NCBI RefSeq assembly: GCF_030689645.1
Contig: NZ_JAUYFU010000010.1
Coordinates: forward strand, 1 to 39,347
Length of the DNA: 39,347 bases
Origin: Humidesulfovibrio sp.
GTDB lineage: Bacteria > Desulfobacterota > Desulfovibrionia > Desulfovibrionales > Desulfovibrionaceae
Direction: 5' to 3'
Position numbers and translations under genes: made by a program. Positions 1 through 7,541 of the stretch are shown one piece after another. The notes below the pieces were generated by a model. The model was given only the letters and a program-made list of their open reading frames with translations. It made no database searches and was not told the origin of the DNA. Each line of letters opens with the position of its first letter. Positions within the stretch are counted from its first letter, which is position 1.

Positions 1-1386
1 GAGAAGGTGGACGAGGTGCCGTTCGACTTCGTCCGCAGGCGCATGAGCGTCGTGGTCCACGACACCGAGGCCGACGCCACCCTCCTCATCTGCAAGGGTG
101 CCGTGGAAGAGGTCTTCGCAAGCTGCGACACCTGCCTGTCCCACGGCCAGATCATCCCCCTGGACGAGACCTTCCGGGAGCGCATGGTGGACGTTGTGCG
201 CGAGTTAAACGAGGACGGCTTCCGCGTGGTGGCCCTTGGCTACAAGGCCGTGGACGGCTCCCGCCGCGATTTCGGCAGCGCCGACGAGACCGGCCTGACC
301 CTGGCCGGGTACCTCGCCTTCCTCGACCCGCCGAAGGAGACTGCGGCCCAGGCCATCGCGGCCCTGGCCAAGCATGGCGTCGGGGTCAAGATTCTCACTG
401 GGGACAACAACATCGTCACGGCCAGAACCTGCCGCGCGGTGGGCCTGGACTATGGGGACCGCATCGTCCTGGGCGAGGAGTTGGAACGGCTCTCGGACCA
501 GGAGCTGTCCGTCCTGGCCGAGAAGGCCACAGTCTTCGCCAAGCTGGAGCCTGCCCAGAAGCAGCGCCTCGTCGCTGCCCTGCGCCAGAACGGCCACGTG
601 GTGGGCTTCCTGGGCGACGGCATCAACGACGCCCCGGCCCTGCGCGCCGCCGACGTGGGCATCTCCGTGGACACCGCCGTGGACATCGCCAAGGAGTCCG
701 CCGACATCATCCTGCTGGAGAAGAGCCTGCTGGTGCTGGAGGAAGGCGTCATCGAGGGCCGCAAGGTCTTCAACAACATCACCAAGTACATCAAGATGGG
801 GGCCAGCTCCAACTTCGGCAACATGTTCAGCGTGCTGGGTGCCAGCGCCTTCCTGCCCTTCCTGCCCATGCTGCCGCTCCAGATCCTCGTGAACAACCTG
901 CTGTACGACTTCTCGCAGACAGCCATCCCCACGGACAACGTGGACGACGACTTCGTGTCCAAGCCCAAGCGCTGGGGCATCGAGAGCATCAAGAAGTTCA
1001 TCCTCTGCGTGGGGCCGATCAGCTCCATCTTCGACTACGGCACGTACTTCATGATGCTGTATGTCTTCAACGCCTGGGATTCCCCGGCCCTGTTCCAGAC
1101 CGGTTGGTTCGTGGAGTCCCTGCTGTCGCAGACCATGATCGTCCACATCATCCGCACCAACAAGATCCCGTTCCTCCAGAGCCGGGCCAGCCTACCGCTC
1201 ATGCTGACCACGGGGCTGGTGTGCCTCATCGGGCTGTGGCTACCCTTCTCGCCACTGGCCGCGCAACTCGGGCTGGTCGGCCTGCCCGCCGCCTACTGGC
1301 CGCTGTTGCTCGGGATGCTGTTCTGCTACGCGGCCCTGACCCAGACCGTGAAGCTCTGGCTGGTGAAGCGGTTTGGAATTGAGTAA
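1..1386 (+). CDS. mgtA: Mg2+-importing P-type ATPase, C-terminal part (gene runs off the left edge)
   Basis: Only the C-terminal ~461 residues are in the window; the frame is open from base 1, so the true start lies to the left. The piece begins in the nucleotide-binding domain, passes through a hinge with GDGINDAPALRAADVG (about residues 205-220 of the fragment) and the LTGDN motif of the P domain, and then has the C-terminal membrane helices. The segment with FGNMFSVLGASAFLPF and the LQILVNNLLYDFSQ stretch are typical of the MgtA/MgtB (type IIIB) group, which moves Mg2+ across the inner membrane. The phosphorylated Asp (DKTGT) is outside the window. A strong terminator follows. The subfamily call is confident; the ion is inferred from family resemblance. 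Confidence 0.88.
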   Translation, partial: EKVDEVPFDFVRRRMSVVVHDTEADATLLICKGAVEEVFASCDTCLSHGQIIPLDETFRERMVDVVRELNEDGFRVVALGYKAVDGSRRDFGSADETGLTLAGYLAFLDPPKETAAQAIAALAKHGVGVKILTGDNNIVTARTCRAVGLDYGDRIVLGEELERLSDQELSVLAEKATVFAKLEPAQKQRLVAALRQNGHVVGFLGDGINDAPALRAADVGISVDTAVDIAKESADIILLEKSLLVLEEGVIEGRKVFNNITKYIKMGASSNFGNMFSVLGASAFLPFLPMLPLQILVNNLLYDFSQTAIPTDNVDDDFVSKPKRWGIESIKKFILCVGPISSIFDYGTYFMMLYVFNAWDSPALFQTGWFVESLLSQTMIVHIIRTNKIPFLQSRASLPLMLTTGLVCLIGLWLPFSPLAAQLGLVGLPAAYWPLLLGMLFCYAALTQTVKLWLVKRFGIE

Positions 1387-1410
1387 GACAAGCCAAACAT
1401 GAAAATGAGA

Positions 1411-1436
1411 AAGGGGGCCTCGCGGCCCCCCTTTTT
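1411..1436 (+). terminator. Rho-independent terminator of the P-type ATPase gene
   Basis: A seven-base-pair G/C stem (1413-1419 with 1424-1430) closes a four-base loop and is followed by a run of T. It begins 26 bases after the stop codon. The next gene comes from the other strand, so this also marks the left edge of the accessory stretch. Confidence 0.85.
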
Positions 1437-1472
1437 GCTGCGCCGTCTCGCTACGGCATGAGTATCTGTCGG

Positions 1473-1958
1473 TTAGTCGTCGAAGCTGCTGCTGGACGAA
1501 AACGAGTCGTCGAAGCTGCTACTTGAACAACTGTCGTCGAAACTACTCGATGAGAGCGAGTCATCGTAGCCTGACGAACTGGAGAAGCTGTCGTCGAAGC
1601 TGGACGTGATGTCGTCGGTGTACGTTGGGTCCATGAGTGTATCGTGGTAGATGTTGCCCGGAAGACTCGCGTAAGCCGGGTCCGTCCACCAGTCCGACCC
1701 AGGGCTATCCGAAAGAAACTGATAGGGTTCCTCCGAGCTTATGCACGACATGCTGCTGGACGTCGGCCATTCGTCGTCGCTGGAAATCGACGAATGCTCA
1801 AGCAGCGGCAAGCTGCTGCTGGTCCAGGCAGCACTGGCCATGCTTTCGTCCGAGTCATTGCGGACGGCTGCGAAAGCCCCCGCCTCGGTGCCCTCGGCTT
1901 GGTTCCGAAAGAACATGATGGCGGCGATGATGGCTCCGCATACGATGATTCCTTCCAT
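1473..1958 (-). CDS. Small one-helix membrane protein with a Ser/Asp-repeat tail, function unknown
   Basis: I do not recognise this protein. The start at 1958 is chosen because an AGGAGAGG ribosome site lies just upstream; the frame stays open 33 codons further but without such a site. The 161-residue product has a hydrophobic helix at residues 3-17 right after the start, then Arg18, then a long acidic, Ser-rich region. Residues 121-161 form about four copies of a nine- to ten-residue unit, [FY]-D-D-S-[FLC]-S-S-S-S. Negative charge and hydroxyl groups dominate, so the tail is probably disordered and could bind cations or be modified; that is inference. With Arg after the helix, the positive-inside rule would put the tail in the cytoplasm. 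It lies in the island between the ATPase gene and the recombinase, alone on its strand. Confidence 0.6.
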   Translation of the reverse strand: MEGIIVCGAIIAAIMFFRNQAEGTEAGAFAAVRNDSDESMASAAWTSSSLPLLEHSSISSDDEWPTSSSMSCISSEEPYQFLSDSPGSDWWTDPAYASLPGNIYHDTLMDPTYTDDITSSFDDSFSSSSGYDDSLSSSSFDDSCSSSSFDDSFSSSSSFDD

Positions 1959-2583
1959 TTTACCTCTCCTTGTTTTTGTGCTTGTTGGGAATTCAGTCAT
2001 AGCACAAAGCGGAGGGAGAGCCCAGGAAAAAGTGATCATTTTAAGCATGTTGCGCATAGTTGCATTAGGGGTGAGCTAGGTCGCCACGCGCGATTGCCTC
2101 CCTGCGACATAGCCCCCGCCAGAGAGAGGTTTAGCGCTCGGATATCCTGCCAGCTCTACGCATGCCCCCCATCATCTAAGACCCGAGCCCCCGCCGGAGG
2201 CAGGCATCTTCGACCGTCGCCCACAAGCGAGGAACTGCACGAGCGAGCGGCGTGGGGCAAGGCGCGGCGTAGCCGCCCCCGCATGGGGTCGCCTTGCCGC
2301 CCGCCGTGCTCGTGCTATCCTGCCGGTAGCGATGGTCAAGCCGAAGGAAACGAGGAACCAAGGAAACGAAGGAACGGGGAACCGCAAGAAGCGGTTCCAA
2401 TTCGCTAGGCTGCCGGCACAGTGTGCTGCAGCCGCGAAGAATATTCATCCTTTTTGGGCCAAGCTGGAAAACGACAAAGAAATTCAATGACTCGAAGTTC
2501 TCGAATATCGGATCTACGGGGCTAGACTTCCAGGATAATTTCTGGGAGATCATGATCCCTTTTAACTCCAACCCGGAGGGACC
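1959..2583. other. 625-base intergenic stretch without a convincing gene
   Basis: The region lies between the divergent starts at 1958 and 2584. It holds a purine-rich octamer repeat (2342-2379), a perfect eight-base-pair hairpin (2378-2385 with 2391-2398, loop AAGAA) with no T run, and a GATCATGATC palindrome near 2547-2556 that may be an operator for the gene at 2584. A plus-strand frame open through 2408 has no ribosome site and runs antisense to the Ser-rich gene, so I do not call it. Confidence 0.5.
2342..2379. repeat. Purine-rich degenerate octamer repeat
   Basis: Roughly four consecutive units resembling AAGGAAACG, with one-base slips (AAGGAAACG, AGGAACC, AAGGAAACG, AAGGAACG). A related tract lies at 3596-3643, so the two bracket the gene at 2584-3501. 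Confidence 0.6.
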
Positions 2584-3501
2584 ATGATCCGACGCCTCAC
2601 GATCATCACGCTGGCCCAGGCAATCGTTTTGCCCTGTCTGTCTCGGCGGACCGGCAGGCCTTGCCGCTCCGTCATCACGCGGCAACTGTTGGTCACCGAG
2701 GAAACGAGCGGCTTGTATCTGGTCGGCTGCCTCGATCCGCAAGGTTGCGTGCATCGCACGGCAGTACGAGACGTGCTCTCCCTGCAGCGCCGGCTCGTCA
2801 TCTACGCAGAAACCCTGGGTGGAGCGGGTCGGGTCGGGCAGGAACTCGAAGCGCTGCCGCTTGCCGCATTCTCCCTCGACGCCACCGGCTCACCATACCA
2901 GTTCGTCTCGCTCGGGTCGCGGGACGCAGTCGAGCTCATCGGCGCGTGGCCATCGCCGAATGGCGACATCACCGCCATGCTGCGCCCCATTTGCGGCATG
3001 CTGATCTCGGCGGCGGACTTTGTCATGCCGCCCTTCCGGCAGATCGGGCACCTCTGGCCGCAAGGGGACTTCGCACGGCCCAGTGGTTCGCTCGTCCTGT
3101 CCTTCGCGCGCCGTCCTGGCGTGCTTTTCGCCGCAAGATATCCACTCGAACTGGCCGCCAAGGTCATCGTCCGCAACAGAATGGCGTGGGGCGAAACATG
3201 GGAACCCGAAGCACCCACGGGCGAGAACATGCGTTCGGCTGCTCTCATGGCTCGGCAGTTCAAGCCGCGCCAGCAGGTGCCGCTCACGGCCGAACTTATC
3301 CGCGAAGCCGCGCAGGCGAAACCCGTCGAAGACCTGGGCGAATGGTGGCACAACTGCTCCCTTTGGCACGCTGCCGGCTGGCCGCGCTGGCGCAACGGTC
3401 GCAATCGTTCCGGCGTTCTCGTTTCGAACGACGACCCAGGCCTTCGGCATCTGTTCATGACCACGGACGGTGAGGCCGACGCGTCGTTGACGGTGCGATA
3501 A
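2584..3501 (+). CDS. Protein of 305 residues, unknown function, in the accessory island
   Basis: I do not recognise the family. The start ATG at 2584 is preceded by GGAGGG at a good distance, which decides between this frame and two long competing frames over the same bases. There is no clear signal peptide or membrane helix; residues 5-20 are mildly hydrophobic. Visible features are a Trp-rich C-terminal stretch (EWWHNCSLWHAAGWPRWRNG, about residues 258-277) and scattered Cys. Codon use matches the host backbone better than the recombinase does. A terminator follows at 3544-3574, so it is probably a single-gene unit. Location beside a recombinase suggests it is island cargo; no function can be inferred. 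Confidence 0.6.
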   Translation: MIRRLTIITLAQAIVLPCLSRRTGRPCRSVITRQLLVTEETSGLYLVGCLDPQGCVHRTAVRDVLSLQRRLVIYAETLGGAGRVGQELEALPLAAFSLDATGSPYQFVSLGSRDAVELIGAWPSPNGDITAMLRPICGMLISAADFVMPPFRQIGHLWPQGDFARPSGSLVLSFARRPGVLFAARYPLELAAKVIVRNRMAWGETWEPEAPTGENMRSAALMARQFKPRQQVPLTAELIREAAQAKPVEDLGEWWHNCSLWHAAGWPRWRNGRNRSGVLVSNDDPGLRHLFMTTDGEADASLTVR

Positions 3502-3543
3502 CAGGGAAATTGCGACGCCCGAACAGGGCGCTGCCGAAGTGTC

Positions 3544-3574
3544 GCCGCCGGGCATCATGCCCGGCGGCTTACTT
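3544..3574 (+). terminator. Terminator after the 305-residue protein gene
   Basis: A perfect 11-base-pair stem (3544-3554 with 3558-3568) closes a three-base loop and is followed by TTACTTTT. It lies 42 bases past the stop at 3501. Confidence 0.75.
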
Positions 3575-3595
3575 TTGGGGGCCTTGGCACCGCCA

Positions 3596-3643
3596 GGAAA
3601 CAAGGAAAGGAAGGAAAGAAGGAATCGAGAAAAACAAAGGAAG
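3596..3643. repeat. Second purine-rich octamer repeat tract
   Basis: Units such as AGGAAAC, AAGGAAAGG, AAGGAAAG and AAGGAATCG follow one another, ending in an A-rich stretch just before the recombinase stop codon. It resembles the tract at 2342-2379. Confidence 0.6.
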
Positions 3644-3651
3644 TCAGGCCG

Positions 3652-4824
3652 TCAGTCCCCAGTGCCATTCTTGGCCTTGAGTCCAGCCCGCTCCGCCACA
3701 GCCGCCAGGGCGCCTCGCATGACATCAGCTTCCGTGTGATCGTAGCGCCTCGCATTCGTAATCGTCGTGTGTCCCGTCAGGCCCATCGAAGCGAGCAGCC
3801 CCACCTTGCGCTTGGTCCACGTCGCGAATGTGTGCCGGAAGTCGTGGATGCGGAATCCCGCTAGCCCTATGGTATCCCGAAGCTTTTCCCAACGATATTC
3901 CATCTGATTGTATATGCCCTTTCCATTCTCGCGGTGAAAAACAAGTGGCGCATCGCTGAGGCCGATCAGTTCCGCTTGCTGAATGATCGCCAAAGCCTCT
4001 GAACTAACTGGGACGGTCAACCATGTGTTGTTTTTTTCGTCCCAAAACGTAGCTTCCTCGTCTTCCCAGTTCACTTTGTCCCGCCGCAGAGTGCAAAACT
4101 CGCCAAGCCGACGGCCAGTTAGCAGCGCGAACTGCAGCCCCAGGGCGGACATCCTGTCAACAAGCGGACGCCCTTCTGCCAATAACGAGGCCAGCGCGGT
4201 TAGAAATGCCTGGACTTCATCCTGTTTCAGCACACGACCGACATCGTTTACGACGGTGACAGTCACTTGTGCCGTCGGGTTATATCCGGTGTATATCTTT
4301 TGTCTTTTTGCCCAGTTGTAGAGCCGTTGCAGCAAGTGTAGAGCGTGTCTACGAGTGGCCGGGGCAAGAGGCTTGCCGACGCGGGACTGCCGCTTTTCGA
4401 GGGCCGTAAGAAAGTCCAGGACATCTTGGCGGGAAATGGCGTCTACGCGCCTGTTGTCGAATGCGGCGGCGAGGTAGTCGCGCCAACGCTGCTCGTCCTT
4501 CTTCCAGCTCCGCTTGTGCTCGACCGCGTTAGGGTGTTGCGCAAGCGCTATGTAGCGCCGGAATATCTCGCCCACAGTGATGCCTTTACGCGCGGCCGCA
4601 GGGTTGATGTTGCTGCCGAGCTGGTTGCGAATTTGCTGGTCAGCTTCCTTGGCCTCGGCAAGGGTGTCAGCGTAGCGCGTATGCTTGCGTGTCCCGCGGC
4701 CGCCTTCCCGAACAACGACTTGGTAGCGTACCCCGCGGTCTTTTTTCGGCTTGCCGCAGTTTGGACAAATGCGTTTGGTTTGGCTATAGACTGTTTTGCA
4801 CGCGCATACGACCAAGATAGCCAT
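3652..4824 (-). CDS. Tyrosine recombinase / phage-type integrase with an N-terminal zinc ribbon
   Basis: Site-specific recombinase that would integrate or excise the element. The start at 4824 has a GGAGGT site; the frame is open 31 codons further without one. The 390-residue product begins with a Cys motif (C7, C9, C20, C23) that looks like a small zinc ribbon, then an SAM-like core-binding domain (about 83-175) and a catalytic domain. The expected residues are visible: Arg239 in TGRRLGE, HDFR at 327-330, His352 in TGH, and Tyr361 in RRYDH. The set is complete, so the enzyme may be active. The DNA is less GC-rich than its neighbours, a sign of transfer. No tRNA gene or clear direct repeat (att) was found next to it. 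Confidence 0.92.
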   Translation of the reverse strand: MAILVVCACKTVYSQTKRICPNCGKPKKDRGVRYQVVVREGGRGTRKHTRYADTLAEAKEADQQIRNQLGSNINPAAARKGITVGEIFRRYIALAQHPNAVEHKRSWKKDEQRWRDYLAAAFDNRRVDAISRQDVLDFLTALEKRQSRVGKPLAPATRRHALHLLQRLYNWAKRQKIYTGYNPTAQVTVTVVNDVGRVLKQDEVQAFLTALASLLAEGRPLVDRMSALGLQFALLTGRRLGEFCTLRRDKVNWEDEEATFWDEKNNTWLTVPVSSEALAIIQQAELIGLSDAPLVFHRENGKGIYNQMEYRWEKLRDTIGLAGFRIHDFRHTFATWTKRKVGLLASMGLTGHTTITNARRYDHTEADVMRGALAAVAERAGLKAKNGTGD

Positions 4825-5014
4825 CTCGCACCTCCATTTTTGCTGGCGACCGTCCACAGGCGCAGGGACACCAGCGGGACACGAGAGACAGTATAAGGTT
4901 GGTTTTGATGGCGTCAAGCGGGATTTTACACCGTCGCCAGTTTAATATTTGCCGTTAATTTCACAGGTTATTTTTAGTATCCGGCTGAAGGCATGGGCAT
5001 GGAGGCCGAGTGCT

Positions 5015-5241
5015 CCGGGGGGAATGATTCCCCCCGGTCCCCCTCAAGGCAGTTGAAAGGGCTGATTTCCGGGCATCCGCCCGGAAATCAGCCCTTTCAA
5101 CTGCGGCGGATAGCTGAACCAGAGTCGTGCTGACCCTGCGCATCAACTTCTGAGATGCAGAGAGCATCTCAGAAGTTGACGCGCCACAGGGAGTCCAGAG
5201 GGCGCATGCCCTCTGGCGGGGTCAAGGGGCAGCCCCCCTTG
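5015..5241. repeat. Five consecutive palindromes (REP-like cluster)
   Basis: Five inverted repeats stand in a row between the divergent starts of the recombinase and ymdB: 5015-5037 (ten to eleven pairs, G/C-rich); 5049-5074 with 5079-5104 (26 perfect pairs, loop ATCC); 5139-5158 with 5164-5183 (20 pairs, one mismatch, loop AGAGA); 5195-5203 with 5208-5216 (nine pairs, loop GCAT); and 5223-5229 with 5235-5241 (seven pairs). None is followed by a proper T run, and neither flanking gene ends here, so they are not ordinary terminators. The fourth and fifth match the GTCCAGAGGG-type repeats I associate with Desulfovibrio genomes. Confidence 0.85.
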
Positions 5242-5290
5242 CCTCCCTCCGTCCTTGCCCCGACGCCCACCCTCGGGTAAGCTTCCGGGC

Positions 5291-6082
5291 ATGCGAATCC
5301 TCTTTCTGGGCGACATCGTGGGCCGGCCCGGCCGCACCGCTGTGAAGAAACACCTGGCCAGCATCCGGGCGGATGTGGGCGCAGACCTCATTCTGGCCAA
5401 CGCCGAGAACGCCTCGGGCGGGCTTGGGCTTTCGGCGGAAGGGGCCAAAGAACTCCTGAACGCCGGGCTCGACGTCCTCACCAGCGGCAATCACATTTGG
5501 AAATTCAAGGATATGCCCTCATACATGGGGCGCGAGTCCAGGCTCATCCGTCCGGCCAACTACCCTCCCGGCCTGCCTGGCCAGGGAATGTTCGTGCTGC
5601 GCAAAGAGGGCCTGCCCCCTGTTGCAGTGCTGAACCTCCTTGGCCGCACCTTCATGCCGCCAGTGGACTGCCCTTTCCGGGTGGCCGATGCGCTTCTGAC
5701 CCAGGTGGACACAGAAGCCCCTGACGTGAAGATCCGCCTGGTGGACTTCCACGCCGAGGCCACCAGCGAAAAGGCCGCCCTGGGCTGGCACTTGGATGGC
5801 CGCGTGTCCGCTGTGCTGGGCACCCACACCCATGTGCAGACGGCAGACGCCCGCCTGCTCAAGCAGGGCACAGCCTTCATCACAGATTTGGGCATGAGCG
5901 GCCCGATTGATTCCTGCCTGGGCATGAACGTGGCCCCGATCCTGCGGAAGTTCTTGACTGCGGCGCCGGAACGGTTTGAAGTGGCTGACGGCCCCGTGGC
6001 ACTCTGCGGAGCCCTTCTCGACATCGACGACACAAGCGGCCAGGCGCAAAGCATTGCGGCCTGGCGTTTTGATGCAGACTAG
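5291..6082 (+). CDS. YmdB-type metallophosphoesterase (TIGR00282 family)
   Basis: A 263-residue calcineurin-like phosphoesterase; characterised relatives (Bacillus YmdB) hydrolyse cyclic nucleotides such as 2',3'-cAMP. Metal-binding signatures are in order: FLGDIVGRPG at residues 5-14, NAENASGG, TSGNHIWKFKD, DFHAEATSEK and GTHTHVQTAD. Length is typical. The start ATG at 5291 begins the conserved MRILFLGD; upstream frame is open 12 codons but not conserved. The ribosome site is weak. tyrS follows 13 bases after the stop, so the two are probably cotranscribed. The stop codon is TAG. Confidence 0.9.
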   Translation: MRILFLGDIVGRPGRTAVKKHLASIRADVGADLILANAENASGGLGLSAEGAKELLNAGLDVLTSGNHIWKFKDMPSYMGRESRLIRPANYPPGLPGQGMFVLRKEGLPPVAVLNLLGRTFMPPVDCPFRVADALLTQVDTEAPDVKIRLVDFHAEATSEKAALGWHLDGRVSAVLGTHTHVQTADARLLKQGTAFITDLGMSGPIDSCLGMNVAPILRKFLTAAPERFEVADGPVALCGALLDIDDTSGQAQSIAAWRFDAD

Positions 6083-6095
6083 AAATGGAGCGATG

Positions 6096-7379
6096 ATGAA
6101 TATTTTCGACGAACTGTCCTGGCGCGGCCTGGTCCACCAAGTTTCCGACACCGAAGGCGTGCGCAAGTACCTTGATGCCCCGGGCCAGGCCATGTACTGC
6201 GGCTTCGATCCCACTGCCGAGAGCCTGCACATCGGCAACCTAGTGCCGCTGCTTTCCCTGGTGCGCATGATGCGCGCCGGGCACAAGCCCTTGTTCCTGC
6301 TGGGCGGCGCCACCGGCCTCATCGGCGACCCCTCGGGCAAGGACAAGGAACGCGAGCTGTCCAACCAGGACGCCGTCAATGGCCGCGTGGCCCACATCAA
6401 GGCCCAGATCGAGGCCTTTGTTGAGCGTAATACCGGCCAGAAGCCCACGGTGGTGAACAACTACGACTGGGTCAAGAACATGAGCGCCATCGAGCTGCTG
6501 CGCGACGTGGGCAAGTACTACACCGTCAACTGGATGCTGGGCAAAGACTCGGTCAAGGGCCGCATCGAGCGCGACGAGGTGGGCATCTCTTACACCGAGT
6601 TCAGCTACATGATCCTGCAGGGTTACGACTTCTACCATCTTTGCAAGGAGTATGGCTGCCGGTTGCAGATCGGCGGCGGCGACCAGTGGGGCAACATCAC
6701 CGCAGGCACCGAGCTCATCCGTAAAAAGGCGGCGGGCGACGCCTTCGCCCTCACCTTCCCGCTCATCACCACGGCCTCGGGCAAGAAGTTTGGCAAAAGC
6801 GAAAAGGGCGCAATCTTCATGAGCGCCTCCCACACCAGCCCGTACGCCTTCTACCAGTTCTGGATCAACACCGAGGACGCCGACGTGGTGCGGTTCCTGA
6901 AGTATTACACCTTCCTCTCGCTGGAGGAGATCGAGGCGCTGGCCGCCGAGGTAGCCCGCGCACCGCAGGAGCGCGCCGCCCAGAAGGCGCTGGCCGCCGC
7001 CACCACCATCATGGTCCACGGCGAGGAGGAACTGGCCAAGGTGCTTGCCGCCACCGAGGCGCTCTTCGGCAAGGGCGACCTCAAGAGCCTGGACCACGGC
7101 ACCCTGGCCGCCGCGCTGGAGTCCGCGCCTGCGCGCGAATACCAGTTCGACGCCCTGCCCGACCTGGCCCAGATACTCGTCGACCTTGGCCTGTGCCCGT
7201 CCAAGGGCCAGGCGCGCAAGGACATCCAGGCCGGAGCCATCTCAGTGAATGGCGACAAGATCACCGAAGCCCGCGCCCTCACCCAGGACGACTTTCTGGG
7301 CGAGGTCAACGCCACCCAGGGCGCTTTTGCCGTGCTGCGCAAGGGCAAGAAGAACTACGGGCTCGTGCGGCTGGGCTAA
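6096..7379 (+). CDS. tyrS: Tyrosine--tRNA ligase
   Basis: Charges tRNA-Tyr with tyrosine in the cytoplasm. The class I signatures are HIGN at residues 45-48 and KFGKS at 231-235; YMILQGYDFYH (171-181) and GGGDQWGNI (193-201) line the tyrosine pocket. The C-terminus carries an S4 RNA-binding domain (from about residue 360). At 427 residues it has the length of the bacterial TyrRS group with KFGKS. Two ATGs are adjacent (6093 and 6096); the second is chosen because GGAG at 6087-6090 lies five bases before it but only two bases before the first. A terminator follows. Confidence 0.97.
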   Translation: MNIFDELSWRGLVHQVSDTEGVRKYLDAPGQAMYCGFDPTAESLHIGNLVPLLSLVRMMRAGHKPLFLLGGATGLIGDPSGKDKERELSNQDAVNGRVAHIKAQIEAFVERNTGQKPTVVNNYDWVKNMSAIELLRDVGKYYTVNWMLGKDSVKGRIERDEVGISYTEFSYMILQGYDFYHLCKEYGCRLQIGGGDQWGNITAGTELIRKKAAGDAFALTFPLITTASGKKFGKSEKGAIFMSASHTSPYAFYQFWINTEDADVVRFLKYYTFLSLEEIEALAAEVARAPQERAAQKALAAATTIMVHGEEELAKVLAATEALFGKGDLKSLDHGTLAAALESAPAREYQFDALPDLAQILVDLGLCPSKGQARKDIQAGAISVNGDKITEARALTQDDFLGEVNATQGAFAVLRKGKKNYGLVRLG

Positions 7380-7386
7380 AAGACAA

Positions 7387-7440
7387 CTGTCCGGCGGGAG
7401 AGCGCTTCTCAATGAAGGTTCTGCCGCCGGACAGGTTTTT
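7387..7440 (+). terminator. Rho-independent terminator after tyrS
   Basis: An 11-base-pair stem (7387-7397 with 7424-7434) encloses a loop that contains a smaller hairpin, and a T run follows. It starts eight bases after the tyrS stop. Confidence 0.8.
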
Positions 7441-7541
7441 GCTTTCCGGTTCCAAAGGCGCAACATCTGCGCTCTCGACGCTCCGACTGTCTCGCGTGAA
7501 CAACCAGACCAGATTCACCGCCTTCAACGGCGCAACGTCGC

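Noticed and set aside
205-1146. Long minus-strand open frame opposite the P-type ATPase gene
   Set aside because: High GC leaves antisense frames open; the plus-strand protein is clearly conserved and the reverse product is low-complexity His/Gly/Val-rich.
1644-2408. Plus-strand frame of 254 codons in the island
   Set aside because: No ribosome site, starts antisense to the Ser-rich gene, and the product is Arg/Pro-rich without pattern.
2661-3473. Alternative plus-strand frame inside the 305-residue gene
   Set aside because: No good ribosome site; product is Arg/His/Ala-rich, the usual look of a shifted GC-rich frame.
4920-5290. tRNA gene as the integration target beside the recombinase
   Set aside because: The strong stems here are long simple hairpins; no cloverleaf, T-loop or CCA end could be made.
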